From Dyadobacter frigoris (GTDB lineage: Bacteria; Bacteroidota; Bacteroidia; Cytophagales; Spirosomataceae): a stretch of 64,000 bases of DNA. A model generated the notes under the pieces. The model saw only the letters and a list, made by a program, of their open reading frames with translations. It was not told where the DNA came from and searched no databases. Below, piece by piece: positions 27,010 through 36,945 of this stretch. The number at the start of each line of letters is the position of its first letter. The stretch's first letter is position 1. The position numbers and the translations under genes were made by a program. The DNA is taken from positions 1-64,000 of the forward strand of contig NZ_SZVO01000007.1 of NCBI RefSeq assembly GCF_005280585.1, read 5' to 3'.

Positions 27010-28572
27010 CTAATTGTATTTCAGTTGCACCGAACGGATTTCGCCGTTCCCTGATTTATTTCCGGAAACGTTAATTCCCACACGCGGAGCGCGGTCCCAG
27101 CGCGGAAGCCAGGAACCTTCAATTTTTAAAGGCTGCCGATCTATTTTTTCACCTTTGCCCTCCCAGCTGAATTCATAAAACCGTCCAAAACGGCTTTGTA
27201 ATTTTAAGTTAATGGTTTCAAATTTTCCAGCGATTTCCTGTGTTTTAACTACGCTATAAACGCCGTCTTTTATTTGCCACAAGGTAAGTTTGTCTTTCAA
27301 AACCCCGTAACCAATAGCATTAGTCGCATCACCATAAACAGTAATATTTTGTTGGACTTGGTCTTTGGGAATTATTTCTGCTGAGAAATTATAGTTACCA
27401 TTTTTCACTACCAAACCAAGAAAATTGCTAGTTGCTGTCAAATTGCTGTTTTCAATTTCCAACAATCCATTCTGAATTTTATATGCAGGTTTGGGAAAAC
27501 TTACATCATAAACCCACGAAGTTTCTTGTGTATTTTTATCAAAACTGATCAGCAAATCTTCATTAGCTTTTGTGCTCGCAGCTAATGGTGACTCTGCTTG
27601 CGCAGGTGTTGTTTTTCCATAGCGGAACGAGGGCCATTTAGAAGTTTCATCCCAAACGAGCTCGCTTAATACACCTTGTCTGCCTGCGTATGTGAAATCA
27701 GTACCATTGTAAGCGTGGTGCAAATAAAAATAACGGTTATCCGGTGTTGTCACGACCGTTCCGTGTCCCGGACATTTCCAGGTCCCGTCACTTATAAGAA
27801 CCGGATTTCCTGAGAATTTCGTCCACGGGCCTTGCAATTTTTCTGCTCTTGCCAAACCTACCTGATAATTGCAATTTTCACCACAACATGCGTTTCCGGA
27901 ATAAAGCATATACCAGTAATTTCCTCTTTTAAATATTGCCTGCCCTTCTGCTCCGCCATCTTCCCAATTATTTGCATCTGCTTTTATCAAACCAAATTCT
28001 TTTCCAATAACCTTCAAACCATCGTCAGAAAGCTCAGCGCCCAATATTTCAATTCCTCTGCCCTTATCCAGACCGTATGCTTTCCAGGTCAGAAATAATT
28101 TTCCTTTATCTTCAACAACAAAACCGTCAATAGCTTCCTTCGTCCATTCCAAAAGCAAACCATGATCTGTAAATCCTTTTTTTAGATCCTTTGTACTGGC
28201 TACGCCAATAAAAGATTGTTTGTCTGATTTCCGGCGGGCGGTATAATACACGAAAAAAGTACCGTTGCGATAAAACAATTCAGGCGCCCAATAACTTCCC
28301 ATGGTCCAGGATGGTAATTCTGCAAAGACAGGGCCCAAATATTCCCAATCCACAAGATTTTTTGATGTATAAATGGGGTAAGCCGGTCCCCATTCAGAAG
28401 AAGTTCCGGCTGCATAATAAGTATCCCCTACCCGAATAACGGAAGGATCCGCAAAATCACCGGCAATAACCGGATTTCGATACGTGTTAACAGGTTTTGG
28501 AATTATTTTTTGAGCGAAAACAGTTCCGGTAAAAATCAGGCAAAGGAAAGTCAGGCGAAGAAGCAATTTCAT
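27010..28572 (-). CDS. GH43 family glycoside hydrolase
   Basis: A 520-residue secreted enzyme. Signal peptide 1-20 (cleavage after VFA). A five-bladed propeller covers about 30-320, with the GH43 triad visible: base Asp42 in FADPSV, pKa-modulating Asp149 in AIDGFV and acid Glu209 in DGGAEGQ. The C-terminal 190 residues form a beta-sandwich accessory domain. GH43 enzymes act as arabinofuranosidases or xylosidases; subfamily and substrate cannot be fixed here. It lies 62 bp downstream of the GH71/99-like gene in the same direction, and its end is 4 bp from the convergent regulator stop. Confidence 0.88.
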   Translation of the reverse strand: MKLLLRLTFLCLIFTGTVFAQKIIPKPVNTYRNPVIAGDFADPSVIRVGDTYYAAGTSSEWGPAYPIYTSKNLVDWEYLGPVFAELPSWTMGSYWAPELFYRNGTFFVYYTARRKSDKQSFIGVASTKDLKKGFTDHGLLLEWTKEAIDGFVVEDKGKLFLTWKAYGLDKGRGIEILGAELSDDGLKVIGKEFGLIKADANNWEDGGAEGQAIFKRGNYWYMLYSGNACCGENCNYQVGLARAEKLQGPWTKFSGNPVLISDGTWKCPGHGTVVTTPDNRYFYLHHAYNGTDFTYAGRQGVLSELVWDETSKWPSFRYGKTTPAQAESPLAASTKANEDLLISFDKNTQETSWVYDVSFPKPAYKIQNGLLEIENSNLTATSNFLGLVVKNGNYNFSAEIIPKDQVQQNITVYGDATNAIGYGVLKDKLTLWQIKDGVYSVVKTQEIAGKFETINLKLQSRFGRFYEFSWEGKGEKIDRQPLKIEGSWLPRWDRAPRVGINVSGNKSGNGEIRSVQLKYN

Positions 28573-28634
28573 TTTTTATTTGGTTACATAAATCAGGCGA
28601 ATAAAGAGAATTATTTGTAAGAAACCAATTTGTA

Positions 28635-29939
28635 TTACTTCTGACGAACGGGCTTTTTGATATTGTAACCCTTATTGCCATGAAACCACTTAGCCCCCTG
28701 CCCAGTAAGCCATAAGTAATAATCTGTACTCAGATCTGTTTCAATACCGGCAAATTTCCCATCACCATTGAGAGGAACGTCCTTTTCATTTTTTGTTTTA
28801 AAAATTGCGGTTCCTTCATCAATTTCATCAAACATTGCCACATACAAGGCTTCTGCTCCGGCCATTTTTGCTCCTGCAATTTGTTTCCATAAAAAGTCTC
28901 CCTTTGCCCGAGGAATCTGGTTGTATAATGTTTTATCATTTTTCAAATTCCCCCAACTGAACCCCGGAAAAACAAGCGGAATGTAGCCAATTTTATTTTT
29001 GCTGCACCAGGTTATGTCTTCCTGCAAATTAGCAGCAACACTGTTATAAGTATCAGCATTATATCTTCCAACCGCCCAGGGCATAATAATATCAGCACTT
29101 TTAATCAAAGTGTGTAATAATGTGGAATTTTCTGTATCCTTTGACAGACTTCTCCAATAATACGGGACGCCAAGCAAAACAGATATTTTCCCATTTGTAC
29201 CCTTAACTTTCCCTACCAGATTCTGAATATCCTCAATAGTATATTTTCTATTATCATTAAAACCAACACCCCAGATTGCGAGCAAAGGACGACCGTTATA
29301 TCTCAAATAAGTTGGATTTCCCTTGTTATCAAAAAGTTTAAAAAGCACTTGCAATTCTTCCCAATCCCGAGCGATAAAATCCATATCAGCAGAAGTAGAT
29401 CCGCTTAAATCGTACATAATGCTAAGGGCTCTTCCATACTTTTTTGCAGCTTTTAACGCATTAGCCAATACTTTATTGAAGTGATTTTTACCTTTTTCAC
29501 TTTTTATTTCACTAACAAACCGCTGCATATAAACACCATCGATACCATGCTCTTTCATCCACTTAAAATGCAGATCAACAGTTGATTCATCATAAGGACT
29601 GAAAACCTTAGCGGCATTTCCGTCAGCGAATTTGAATGCGGTTTTATATGTCTTAGTATATTCACTTACTTCCGGCCAAAAATCTACCGAGGTAAATCCG
29701 GCTTCAAATTTTCCTTCTTTCTGATAATGATGCCATCCGCGGCCGCTTCCGTCCCCCTCGGCAGTAAACCAGCCTTGATAACCTGCCATAACCAACCCTT
29801 TATAAGTTGTAAAGAGACAGCCGGTTTCGTCATATTTAATCTGTTCATTTTGCCTGTCCGGAACATTATTTTGCTGACTTTGGCAGTTCAGGGAAAGAAG
29901 CAGGAAAAGACATAACGTTACGAATAATTTCATTTTCAT
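28635..29939 (-). CDS. GH71/GH99-like secreted glycosidase
   Basis: A 434-residue protein with signal peptide MKMKLFVTLCLFLLLSLNC; the Asn before Cys is atypical for a lipobox, so lipidation is uncertain. The barrel region starts with GLVMAGYQGWFTAEGDG and includes HGIDGVYMQRF, LSIMYDLSG and RYNGRPLLAIWGVGF. These resemble the GH71/GH99-like TIM barrels annotated in Bacteroidota. GH99 members are endo-alpha-mannosidases/mannanases, which would match the GH92 gene nearby, but this protein may belong to the less defined GH71/99-like group. First gene of a two-gene unit with GH43. Confidence 0.72.
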   Translation of the reverse strand: MKMKLFVTLCLFLLLSLNCQSQQNNVPDRQNEQIKYDETGCLFTTYKGLVMAGYQGWFTAEGDGSGRGWHHYQKEGKFEAGFTSVDFWPEVSEYTKTYKTAFKFADGNAAKVFSPYDESTVDLHFKWMKEHGIDGVYMQRFVSEIKSEKGKNHFNKVLANALKAAKKYGRALSIMYDLSGSTSADMDFIARDWEELQVLFKLFDNKGNPTYLRYNGRPLLAIWGVGFNDNRKYTIEDIQNLVGKVKGTNGKISVLLGVPYYWRSLSKDTENSTLLHTLIKSADIIMPWAVGRYNADTYNSVAANLQEDITWCSKNKIGYIPLVFPGFSWGNLKNDKTLYNQIPRAKGDFLWKQIAGAKMAGAEALYVAMFDEIDEGTAIFKTKNEKDVPLNGDGKFAGIETDLSTDYYLWLTGQGAKWFHGNKGYNIKKPVRQK

Positions 29940-30066
29940 AATGACCAGAAAAAATAGAAGTAAGACAGATGGAATGACATTTGTAATAATGAGTTATCCA
30001 AAATAAACACGGACTACTTAAAAATTGGTTAACAAACCATTAACGTCTTAATGAAGGTTTAAAAGT

Positions 30067-30783
30067 ATGAATGACATTATCACAGACTATGACGACCTAA
30101 ATCTGGCCGAAGCGAAAGAAATTCAAAATAAATTGCGTGAAAAAATAAATCTTGAACCTTTCACAAAGCCGATTCAAACCATTGCAGGAGCAGATATTTC
30201 ACTAAACAGGTTCAGTGAGATCATTTTTGCAGGAATAGTAATTCTTCGCTACTCGGATTTACAGCCCATCGCTTATTCCTTAGTGGAAAGTAAAACAAGT
30301 TTTCCTTATGTACCAGGTTTTCTGGCTTTCAGGGAAGTACCGGCTTTGGTGCAGGCATTAGAGCAAATACCGGTTAAGCCGGATGTCTTAATGATTGACG
30401 GACACGGAATCGCGCATCCAAGACGGATGGGGATTGCAGCGCATTTCGGTGCGTTGACCGGGACGGTTACGATGGGATGTGCCAAAAATATTTTATTCGG
30501 AAAGTGGCAGGAACCCGGTATTCAGAAGGGGGATTATCGGCCAATAATGAACAAGGAAGAAGTGATCGGATATGCTTTAAGATCAAAATTTAAAACTAAT
30601 CCGGTTTTTATTTCTCCGGGAAATAGAATGAGTTTGAGCGACAGTCTGGATATTGCAATCCGGTGTGCTGGAAATTATCGTCTACCCGAGCCTACACGCA
30701 GAGCGCATGAGTTTGTCAATTTATTTCGTACCGGAAAGTTGAAAGAAGGTTATCATGAGCTGACACCTCAACTACTATTCTAA
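30067..30783 (+). CDS. nfi: Endonuclease V
   Basis: A 238-residue repair nuclease that cuts near deoxyinosine and other deaminated bases. Conserved residues are visible: Asp43 in AGADIS, Glu90 in AFREVP, and Asp111 in MIDGHGIAHPRRMGIA, the metal-binding and base-recognition segment. Length is normal. No signal peptide; cytoplasmic. Its TAA (30781-30783) overlaps the TAG of the convergent cyclotransferase gene. Confidence 0.95.
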   Translation: MNDIITDYDDLNLAEAKEIQNKLREKINLEPFTKPIQTIAGADISLNRFSEIIFAGIVILRYSDLQPIAYSLVESKTSFPYVPGFLAFREVPALVQALEQIPVKPDVLMIDGHGIAHPRRMGIAAHFGALTGTVTMGCAKNILFGKWQEPGIQKGDYRPIMNKEEVIGYALRSKFKTNPVFISPGNRMSLSDSLDIAIRCAGNYRLPEPTRRAHEFVNLFRTGKLKEGYHELTPQLLF

Positions 30784-31865
30784 TTTTTTGACGCCAGCGC
30801 TTTTTTATTTTTTTGAGCAGCACCGGAAACACGGATCTTAAATAAAGTCGGCCAATTTTTACCGGTTATATAAAAAGCATTTTCCAAAGGTTGGTGTGCT
30901 ATCCCATTCAAAACACTGGATCCGGTTTGATCCACCTCAGCCGGAATAATTTTCTTCATATCCATAGTGGCTACAACTTTTCCTGTTTCCAGGTCAATCT
31001 GAATAATACGATCGGTTTCCCAAATGTTGGCAAAAACATATCCATCGACATATTCCAGCTCATTAATTTTCAGAACCGGACCTTTGTTATCATAGATTTC
31101 TATCTCGCCTGTTTTCTGAAATTCTGTGTTGAAGAAGTAAAGTTTATTGGAACCGTCACCCATGATAATCGTTGAATCATGATGTGTCATCCCCCAGCCC
31201 TGGGTATAGTAAGTGAACGTTTTATCCAGCGTGAAATCCATATTGTAACGAAAACCCACGCCGGTTGTCCAGGTCAGCTGGTAAATTTTATCGTTTACAA
31301 TGGTCAAACCTTCCCCAAAATACTGGTCGGTTAGCGGTACCGATTTTATGGTTGCACCTGTTTTTAAATCAATTTTCAACAAAAGTGATTTTCCGTTTTC
31401 TCCGGTACTTTCATATAATTCCCCTTTATAAAATTCCAGTCCTTCTGTAAAACTTGTTTTTTGATGTGGATAAGATGATAAAACACTATAAGTCATTTCT
31501 TTTGGCGTGATGTCCGATGCCAATTCAACAAATAAAGTATCAGTAAATGATTCTTTTGATTTTGTTGTACCACTTACAATGATCTGTTTCCAACCTGTTT
31601 TTTCTGATTCTGCTTTCACAAATACTGAATCGGAAACTTGTTTAATTCCCGGTACCCCGGCACCATTCCATTTTACTATAAATTGGGAAACAGGCTCCGT
31701 AAAACCAATAGCAATAGAGTCTCCGATTTTATATCTGCTTTTTGCGGTAACTGCCACGGGTATTTTTTGAATAACTACTGTCTCTGCTTTCTTTTCCTGT
31801 TTACAAGAAAAAACAACAAAACTTATCAATATAACAAGAAGAAAATGTGTGCTACGCGTATTCAT
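30780..31865 (-). CDS. Glutaminyl-peptide cyclotransferase lipoprotein
   Basis: A 361-residue lipoprotein (lipobox VFSC, Cys21). A linker and a beta-rich region (about 30-110) precede a propeller domain of the plant-type glutamine cyclotransferase family. Supporting stretches are SFTEGLEFYKGELYESTGENG, LTWTTGVGFRYNMDF, GWGMTHHDSTIIMGDGS and INELEYVDGYVFANIW. Such enzymes convert N-terminal Gln to pyroglutamate on exported proteins. Location is probably periplasmic, membrane-tethered. Tail-to-tail with nfi with overlapping stops. Confidence 0.88.
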   Translation of the reverse strand: MNTRSTHFLLVILISFVVFSCKQEKKAETVVIQKIPVAVTAKSRYKIGDSIAIGFTEPVSQFIVKWNGAGVPGIKQVSDSVFVKAESEKTGWKQIIVSGTTKSKESFTDTLFVELASDITPKEMTYSVLSSYPHQKTSFTEGLEFYKGELYESTGENGKSLLLKIDLKTGATIKSVPLTDQYFGEGLTIVNDKIYQLTWTTGVGFRYNMDFTLDKTFTYYTQGWGMTHHDSTIIMGDGSNKLYFFNTEFQKTGEIEIYDNKGPVLKINELEYVDGYVFANIWETDRIIQIDLETGKVVATMDMKKIIPAEVDQTGSSVLNGIAHQPLENAFYITGKNWPTLFKIRVSGAAQKNKKALASKN

Positions 31866-31983
31866 AAATGGTGTTTTTCAATTTGACTGCAATATCCGCA
31901 AAATCGTTAAAACGACTTCCTGTTTCTTTGAATATTTCAATATTAACAATTTGCCAGGACTAATTTCAGAAGCTGTTCAATAA

Positions 31984-32020
31984 CAAAAAATCCTGCTGCA
32001 ATAGTATCATGCAGCAGGAT
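31984..32020 (-). terminator. Terminator after the DUF3467 gene
   Basis: Perfect 11-bp arms ATCCTGCTGCA (31990-32000) and TGCAGCAGGAT (32010-32020) with a U-run on the minus strand, 23 bp past the stop. Confidence 0.85.
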
Positions 32021-32042
32021 AAATAAGAGAATTTTATAGCTT

Positions 32043-32372
32043 TTAGGCTTCTCCGCCCGGACCTCCAAAACTTATTGGAAAGTTAAAAGAAGGATCGGTA
32101 TCGTGATTACTCTGGATCGGACCGTATTGGTCTTCGTATTTTTCAATATTATCTTTTAGCGCTGCCACCAAACGCTTTGCATGTTCTGGTGTGATGATAA
32201 TACGCGCCTTTACTTTTGCACGGGGAACACCCGGCATCAGACGGATAAAATCCAATATAAATTCGCTGTTGGAGTGCGCGATCATCGCAAGATTGGAGTA
32301 AACTCCTTCGGCCATTTCCTCCGAGAGTTCTACATTAATTTGCTGTTCATTTTCTTGTTTGTTGTCTTCCAT
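32043..32372 (-). CDS. DUF3467 domain protein
   Basis: A 109-residue soluble protein. The core NVELSEEMAEGVYSNLAMIAHSNSEFILDFIRLMPG then ARIIITPEHAKRLVAALKDNI matches DUF3467, a family of unknown function often found beside rpoC in Bacteroidota. It lies 158 bp downstream of rpoC behind a terminator-like hairpin, so it may be read by partial readthrough or its own promoter. It ends in a Gly/Pro-rich tail. Confidence 0.85.
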   Translation of the reverse strand: MEDNKQENEQQINVELSEEMAEGVYSNLAMIAHSNSEFILDFIRLMPGVPRAKVKARIIITPEHAKRLVAALKDNIEKYEDQYGPIQSNHDTDPSFNFPISFGGPGGEA

Positions 32373-32474
32373 CGTTAAGTTTTCGGTAGTGATTGGATGC
32401 CGGATATATTTTCAACAGGTTATTCACATCATTTTGAAAGTGAAAATTACTAAAATTATACAGCATCTAAAAAC

Positions 32475-32513
32475 AAAGAGCCGGTTCCGCTTACGCAGAA
32501 CCGACTCTTTTTA
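32475..32513 (-). terminator. Terminator after rpoC
   Basis: Arms AAGAGCCGGTTC (from 32475) and GAACCGACTCTT (to about 32512) pair with a single mismatch around a 10-nt loop. A/T runs lie on both sides, 20 bp downstream of the rpoC stop. Confidence 0.8.
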
Positions 32514-32530
32514 TCTTATTCTAAATCCTA

Positions 32531-35500
32531 CTATACCAATTCACGTTTTTTACGTGATTGTTTTTCGCGGGATTCAGCTAATGCATCGTATTCTTCTTTC
32601 GAACCAACAATGATATCAACGTATTTACGCATACCAGTACCAGCCGGGATTAAGTGACCTACGATTACGTTTTCTTTCAGACCTTTCAATTCGTCACGTT
32701 TTCCACGTACCGCAGCTTCTGAAAGTACCTTGGTTGTTTCCTGGAACGAAGCCGCAGAAACAAAACTTTCAGTACCTAACGAAGCTTGTGTGATACCCAT
32801 CAAAGTAGGTTTCGCCACAGCAGCCTGTGCATCACGCGCAGTAACCAATTTAAGGTCACGACGTTTCAAGCTTGAATTTTCATCACGTAAACGACGTACT
32901 GAAATGATCATACCTGGTTTCAGTGTTTCAGAGCTACCAGCTTCTTCAACCACTTTCATGTCAAGTATCTTATCATTTTCTTCACGGAACACAACACGGT
33001 CAACCGCTTGCATTTCCAGGAAGTTAGTATCACCTGCGTCAAGTATTTCTACTTTCTGCATCATCTGGCGTACGATACACTCAATATGCTTATCATTGAT
33101 CTTCACACCTTGCAGACGATATACCTCCTGAATTTCATTCACAAGATATTCCTGAACTGCTGTTGGTCCTTTGATAGACAAGATATCCGCTGGTGTGATC
33201 GCTCCATCCGATAACGGATCACCTGCTTTCACGAAGTCACCATCCTGAACAAGAATGTGTTTCGAAAGAGCCACCATGTAACGGCGTTGTGTACCATCTC
33301 TTGATTCGATATGAATCTCGCGGTTACCACGTTTGACACCACCGTAAGATACAACACCGTCGATTTCAGAAACTGTTGCAGGGTTTGATGGGTTACGTGC
33401 TTCGAATAATTCCGTTACACGTGGCAGACCTCCCGTAATGTCGCGTGTTTTTCCAACCACACGTGGGATTTTTGCCAAAGGCTGGCCCGCTTTAATCGGC
33501 GCACCATTCTTCACTACCAAACGAGCTCCAACTGGTAAGTTATATCCTTTTTCAGTGATGTCTTTCAACAACGTACTTTTACCTTTCACCACCAATGCAG
33601 GGTTTTTGGTTTTATCACGTGTTTCAATAATAACTGATTCCTGGAAACCTGTTTGCTCATCAAATTCTTCACGGTAAGTAATTCCTTCTTCAATAGCGTC
33701 GAATGAAACAATACCGGTGAATTCAGAAAGGATTACTGCGTGATATGGATCCCAGGTACAAAGTTCCTGTCCTTTTGTTACTTTTTCGCCATCTTTTACA
33801 AGAAGCTGAGCACCGTAAGGAACGTTGTTAGAGATTAGCAACTGACCAGTTTCAAGGTTAACGATTTTCACCTCACCTGAACGGCCCATTACTACTGTAA
33901 TTGGATCTCCATCATTATTCACTGAATCAACAAGACGTAATTCCTCAAACTGAATTGTTCCGTCAAACTTCGCTTTGATGTTGGCATCAACAGAAATGTT
34001 AGATGCCGTACCACCTACGTGGAAAGTACGAAGTGTAAGCTGCGTACCTGGCTCACCAATTGACTGCGATGCAATTACACCCACAGCTTCACCGATGTTA
34101 ACCATATAAGCCGAAGCAAGAGAACGTCCGTAACATTTCGCACAAACACCATTACGTGTTTCGCAAGTAAGTACAGAACGAATTTCTACGCTTTCGATAC
34201 TTGTTTCATCAATATAAGAAGCGATTTCTTCTGTGATTTCCTGACCAGATGTTAGGATAATTTCTCCTGACAAAGGATCAAAAACATCATGAACACTTAC
34301 GCGTCCCAAAATACGCTCAGAAAGTGGTTCAACGATATCTTCGTTGTCTTTCAAAGCTGAGATTGCAATACCACGAAGAGAACCACAGTCGTTTTCAACA
34401 ACTACAACATCCTGCGCTACGTCATGTAAACGACGGGTCAGGTAACCTGCATCCGCTGTTTTCAACGCTGTATCCGCAAGACCTTTACGTGCACCGTGTG
34501 TTGAGATAAAGTATTCCAAAACGTCAAGACCTTCTTTAAAGTTAGAAAGAATCGGGTTTTCGATAATTTCACCTGCTCCACCAGCCATGTTTTTCTGAGG
34601 CTTAGCCATAAGACCCCTCATTCCACCAAGCTGACGAATTTGTTCACGGGAACCACGTGCACCGGAGTGCATCATCATATAGATGGAGTTAAATCCGCCC
34701 TGATCCGTTTCCAATTGCTTCATCAACGTTTCTGTGATACGTGAGTTAACACGTGTCCAGATATCGATAACCTGATTGTAACGTTCGTTTTCAGTGATAA
34801 GACCCATCAAGTAGTTACTCCAAACGTTTTCAACGTCTATTTTCGCTTGCTCGATCAGTTTTACTTTTTCATCTGGTACCATTACATCATTAAGCCCCAT
34901 TGACAAACCACCTTTGAAGGCCATTTGGAAACCGAGTTCTTTGATCTCATCCAGGAATTGCGCTGTACGTGCAACACCTGCAAGTTTGAATACCAAACCA
35001 ATGATCTGCTGTAATTTTTTCTTGGTAAGCAACTCATTAATATAACCTACCTCAGCTGGAACCGCCTGGTTGAACAGGATACGGCCGGCAACTGTTTCGA
35101 CCAATTTAATTTCAAACGTTCCGTCATCGTTACGTACACGCAGACGGCATTTGATATTGGCATGCTTGGAAAGTTTGCCTTCATTGATCGCAATGATAAC
35201 TTCATCAGGACCGTATAAAATCATTCCCTCACCAATAATTGGATACTCAGGAGTACTTACACGACCTTTTGTTACATAATACAGACCCAAAACCATGTCT
35301 TGTGATGGTACCGTGATTGGTGCACCATTCGCAGGGTTAAGGATGTTATGAGAAGAAAGCATCAACATCGAAGCTTCAAGAACGGCTTCCTGGCCCAATG
35401 GCACGTGAACGGCCATCTGGTCACCGTCAAAGTCAGCGTTGAATGCAGTACACACTAATGGGTGCAACTGGATTGCTTTTCCTTCGATCAACTTAGGCTG

Positions 35501-36853
35501 GAACGCCTGGATACCTAAACGGTGAAGCGTTGGAGCACGGTTTAGAAGAACAGGGTGTCCTTTCAAAACGTTTTCCAAAATATCCCAAATCACAGGATCT
35601 TTACGATCTACGATTTTCTTAGCTGATTTTACAGTTTTAACGATTCCGCGCTCGATAAGCTTGCGAATGATAAACGGCTTGAATAATTCAGCAGCCATAT
35701 CCTTCGGCAAACCGCACTCGTGCAGTTTCAATTCCGGTCCTACAACAATTACAGAACGACCAGAATAATCGACACGCTTACCAAGTAAGTTTTGACGGAA
35801 ACGTCCTTGCTTACCTTTAAGCATATCAGAAAGTGATTTCAAAGCGCGGTTCCCTTCAGAACGTACCGCGTTCACTTTACGGCTGTTATCAAAAAGCGAG
35901 TCAACCGCTTCCTGCAACATACGTTTTTCGTTACGCAAGATTACCTCAGGCGCCTTGATCTCTATCAAACGTTTCAAACGGTTGTTACGAATGATAACGC
36001 GGCGATACAAGTCATTTAAGTCAGAAGTCGCAAAACGACCACCATCAAGAGGCACAAGCGGACGAAGTTCTGGTGGAATTACCGGAACCATTTTGATAAC
36101 CATCCATTCCGGGCGATTTTCAACACGCGTGTTTGCATCACGGAAAGCTTCAACAACTTTCAGACGTTTAAGCGCTTCCGCTTTACGTTGCTGTGAAGTA
36201 TCTGTTGCAGCCTGGTGACGAAGTTCGTATGAAAGCTCATCCAGTTTGATACGGTTCAAAAGCATTTCAAGCGCATCAGCACCCATCTTCGCGATAAACT
36301 TGTTTGGATCCGTGTCAGGAAGCAATTGGTTTTCACGAGGAAGTTTGTCGATGATGTCAAGATATTCGTCTTCTGTAAGGAAGTCAAGGTAGCTAACGCC
36401 ATCTTCTTCTTTAACACCCGCCTGAACTACGGCATATCGCTCGTAGTAAATGATTTGATCCAGTTTTTTGGTAGACAATCCCAGCAAGTAACCGATTTTG
36501 TTCGGTAAGCTACGGAAGTACCAGATGTGTGCAACAGGAACCACAAGTTCAATGTGTCCCATACGCTCACGACGTACCTTTTTCTCAGTAACTTCTACAC
36601 CGCAACGGTCGCAGATGATACCTTTATAACGGATACGTTTGTATTTTCCACAATGACATTCCCAGTCCTTTACAGGACCGAAAATACGCTCACAGAACAA
36701 ACCACCCATTTCCGGCTTATAAGTCCGGTAGTTGATAGTTTCAGGCTGGGTTACTTCACCGAATGAACTTTCCAGTATCGATTCAGGTGATGCCAGACTG
36801 ATTGTCATTCTGGAAAAATCACTATTTAGTTTTTTGTTCTTTTTGAAAGACAT
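32531..36853 (-). CDS. rpoC: RNA polymerase subunit beta'
   Basis: A 1440-residue catalytic subunit. The N-terminal zinc site is seen in [20 protein letters not shown] (about residues 66-90). The Mg2+-binding [12 protein letters not shown] lies at about 470-481. The second Cys cluster ([16 protein letters not shown]) and the trigger-loop region ([20 protein letters not shown]) are present. Length is usual for Bacteroidota, without a large insertion. Transcribed after rpoB with a 92-bp spacer that holds a hairpin. No signs of disruption. Confidence 0.98.
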   Translation of the reverse strand: MSFKKNKKLNSDFSRMTISLASPESILESSFGEVTQPETINYRTYKPEMGGLFCERIFGPVKDWECHCGKYKRIRYKGIICDRCGVEVTEKKVRRERMGHIELVVPVAHIWYFRSLPNKIGYLLGLSTKKLDQIIYYERYAVVQAGVKEEDGVSYLDFLTEDEYLDIIDKLPRENQLLPDTDPNKFIAKMGADALEMLLNRIKLDELSYELRHQAATDTSQQRKAEALKRLKVVEAFRDANTRVENRPEWMVIKMVPVIPPELRPLVPLDGGRFATSDLNDLYRRVIIRNNRLKRLIEIKAPEVILRNEKRMLQEAVDSLFDNSRKVNAVRSEGNRALKSLSDMLKGKQGRFRQNLLGKRVDYSGRSVIVVGPELKLHECGLPKDMAAELFKPFIIRKLIERGIVKTVKSAKKIVDRKDPVIWDILENVLKGHPVLLNRAPTLHRLGIQAFQPKLIEGKAIQLHPLVCTAFNADFDGDQMAVHVPLGQEAVLEASMLMLSSHNILNPANGAPITVPSQDMVLGLYYVTKGRVSTPEYPIIGEGMILYGPDEVIIAINEGKLSKHANIKCRLRVRNDDGTFEIKLVETVAGRILFNQAVPAEVGYINELLTKKKLQQIIGLVFKLAGVARTAQFLDEIKELGFQMAFKGGLSMGLNDVMVPDEKVKLIEQAKIDVENVWSNYLMGLITENERYNQVIDIWTRVNSRITETLMKQLETDQGGFNSIYMMMHSGARGSREQIRQLGGMRGLMAKPQKNMAGGAGEIIENPILSNFKEGLDVLEYFISTHGARKGLADTALKTADAGYLTRRLHDVAQDVVVVENDCGSLRGIAISALKDNEDIVEPLSERILGRVSVHDVFDPLSGEIILTSGQEITEEIASYIDETSIESVEIRSVLTCETRNGVCAKCYGRSLASAYMVNIGEAVGVIASQSIGEPGTQLTLRTFHVGGTASNISVDANIKAKFDGTIQFEELRLVDSVNNDGDPITVVMGRSGEVKIVNLETGQLLISNNVPYGAQLLVKDGEKVTKGQELCTWDPYHAVILSEFTGIVSFDAIEEGITYREEFDEQTGFQESVIIETRDKTKNPALVVKGKSTLLKDITEKGYNLPVGARLVVKNGAPIKAGQPLAKIPRVVGKTRDITGGLPRVTELFEARNPSNPATVSEIDGVVSYGGVKRGNREIHIESRDGTQRRYMVALSKHILVQDGDFVKAGDPLSDGAITPADILSIKGPTAVQEYLVNEIQEVYRLQGVKINDKHIECIVRQMMQKVEILDAGDTNFLEMQAVDRVVFREENDKILDMKVVEEAGSSETLKPGMIISVRRLRDENSSLKRRDLKLVTARDAQAAVAKPTLMGITQASLGTESFVSAASFQETTKVLSEAAVRGKRDELKGLKENVIVGHLIPAGTGMRKYVDIIVGSKEEYDALAESREKQSRKKRELV

Positions 36854-36904
36854 AATTAAAGAGTCGTTTGTCTGTTAGTCGAAACTCAATTTGTATTGCA
36901 TTTC

Positions 36905-36936
36905 TAAGGAGAGCAGCATTGCTACCACTCTCCTTA
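36905..36936 (-). other. Hairpin in the rpoB-rpoC spacer
   Basis: Perfect 9-bp arms TAAGGAGAG (36905-36913) and CTCTCCTTA (36928-36936) with a 14-nt loop and no U-run. It could be an RNA processing or stability element, and it sequesters the purine-rich segment. Confidence 0.5.
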
Positions 36937-36945
36937 CGACTAAAA

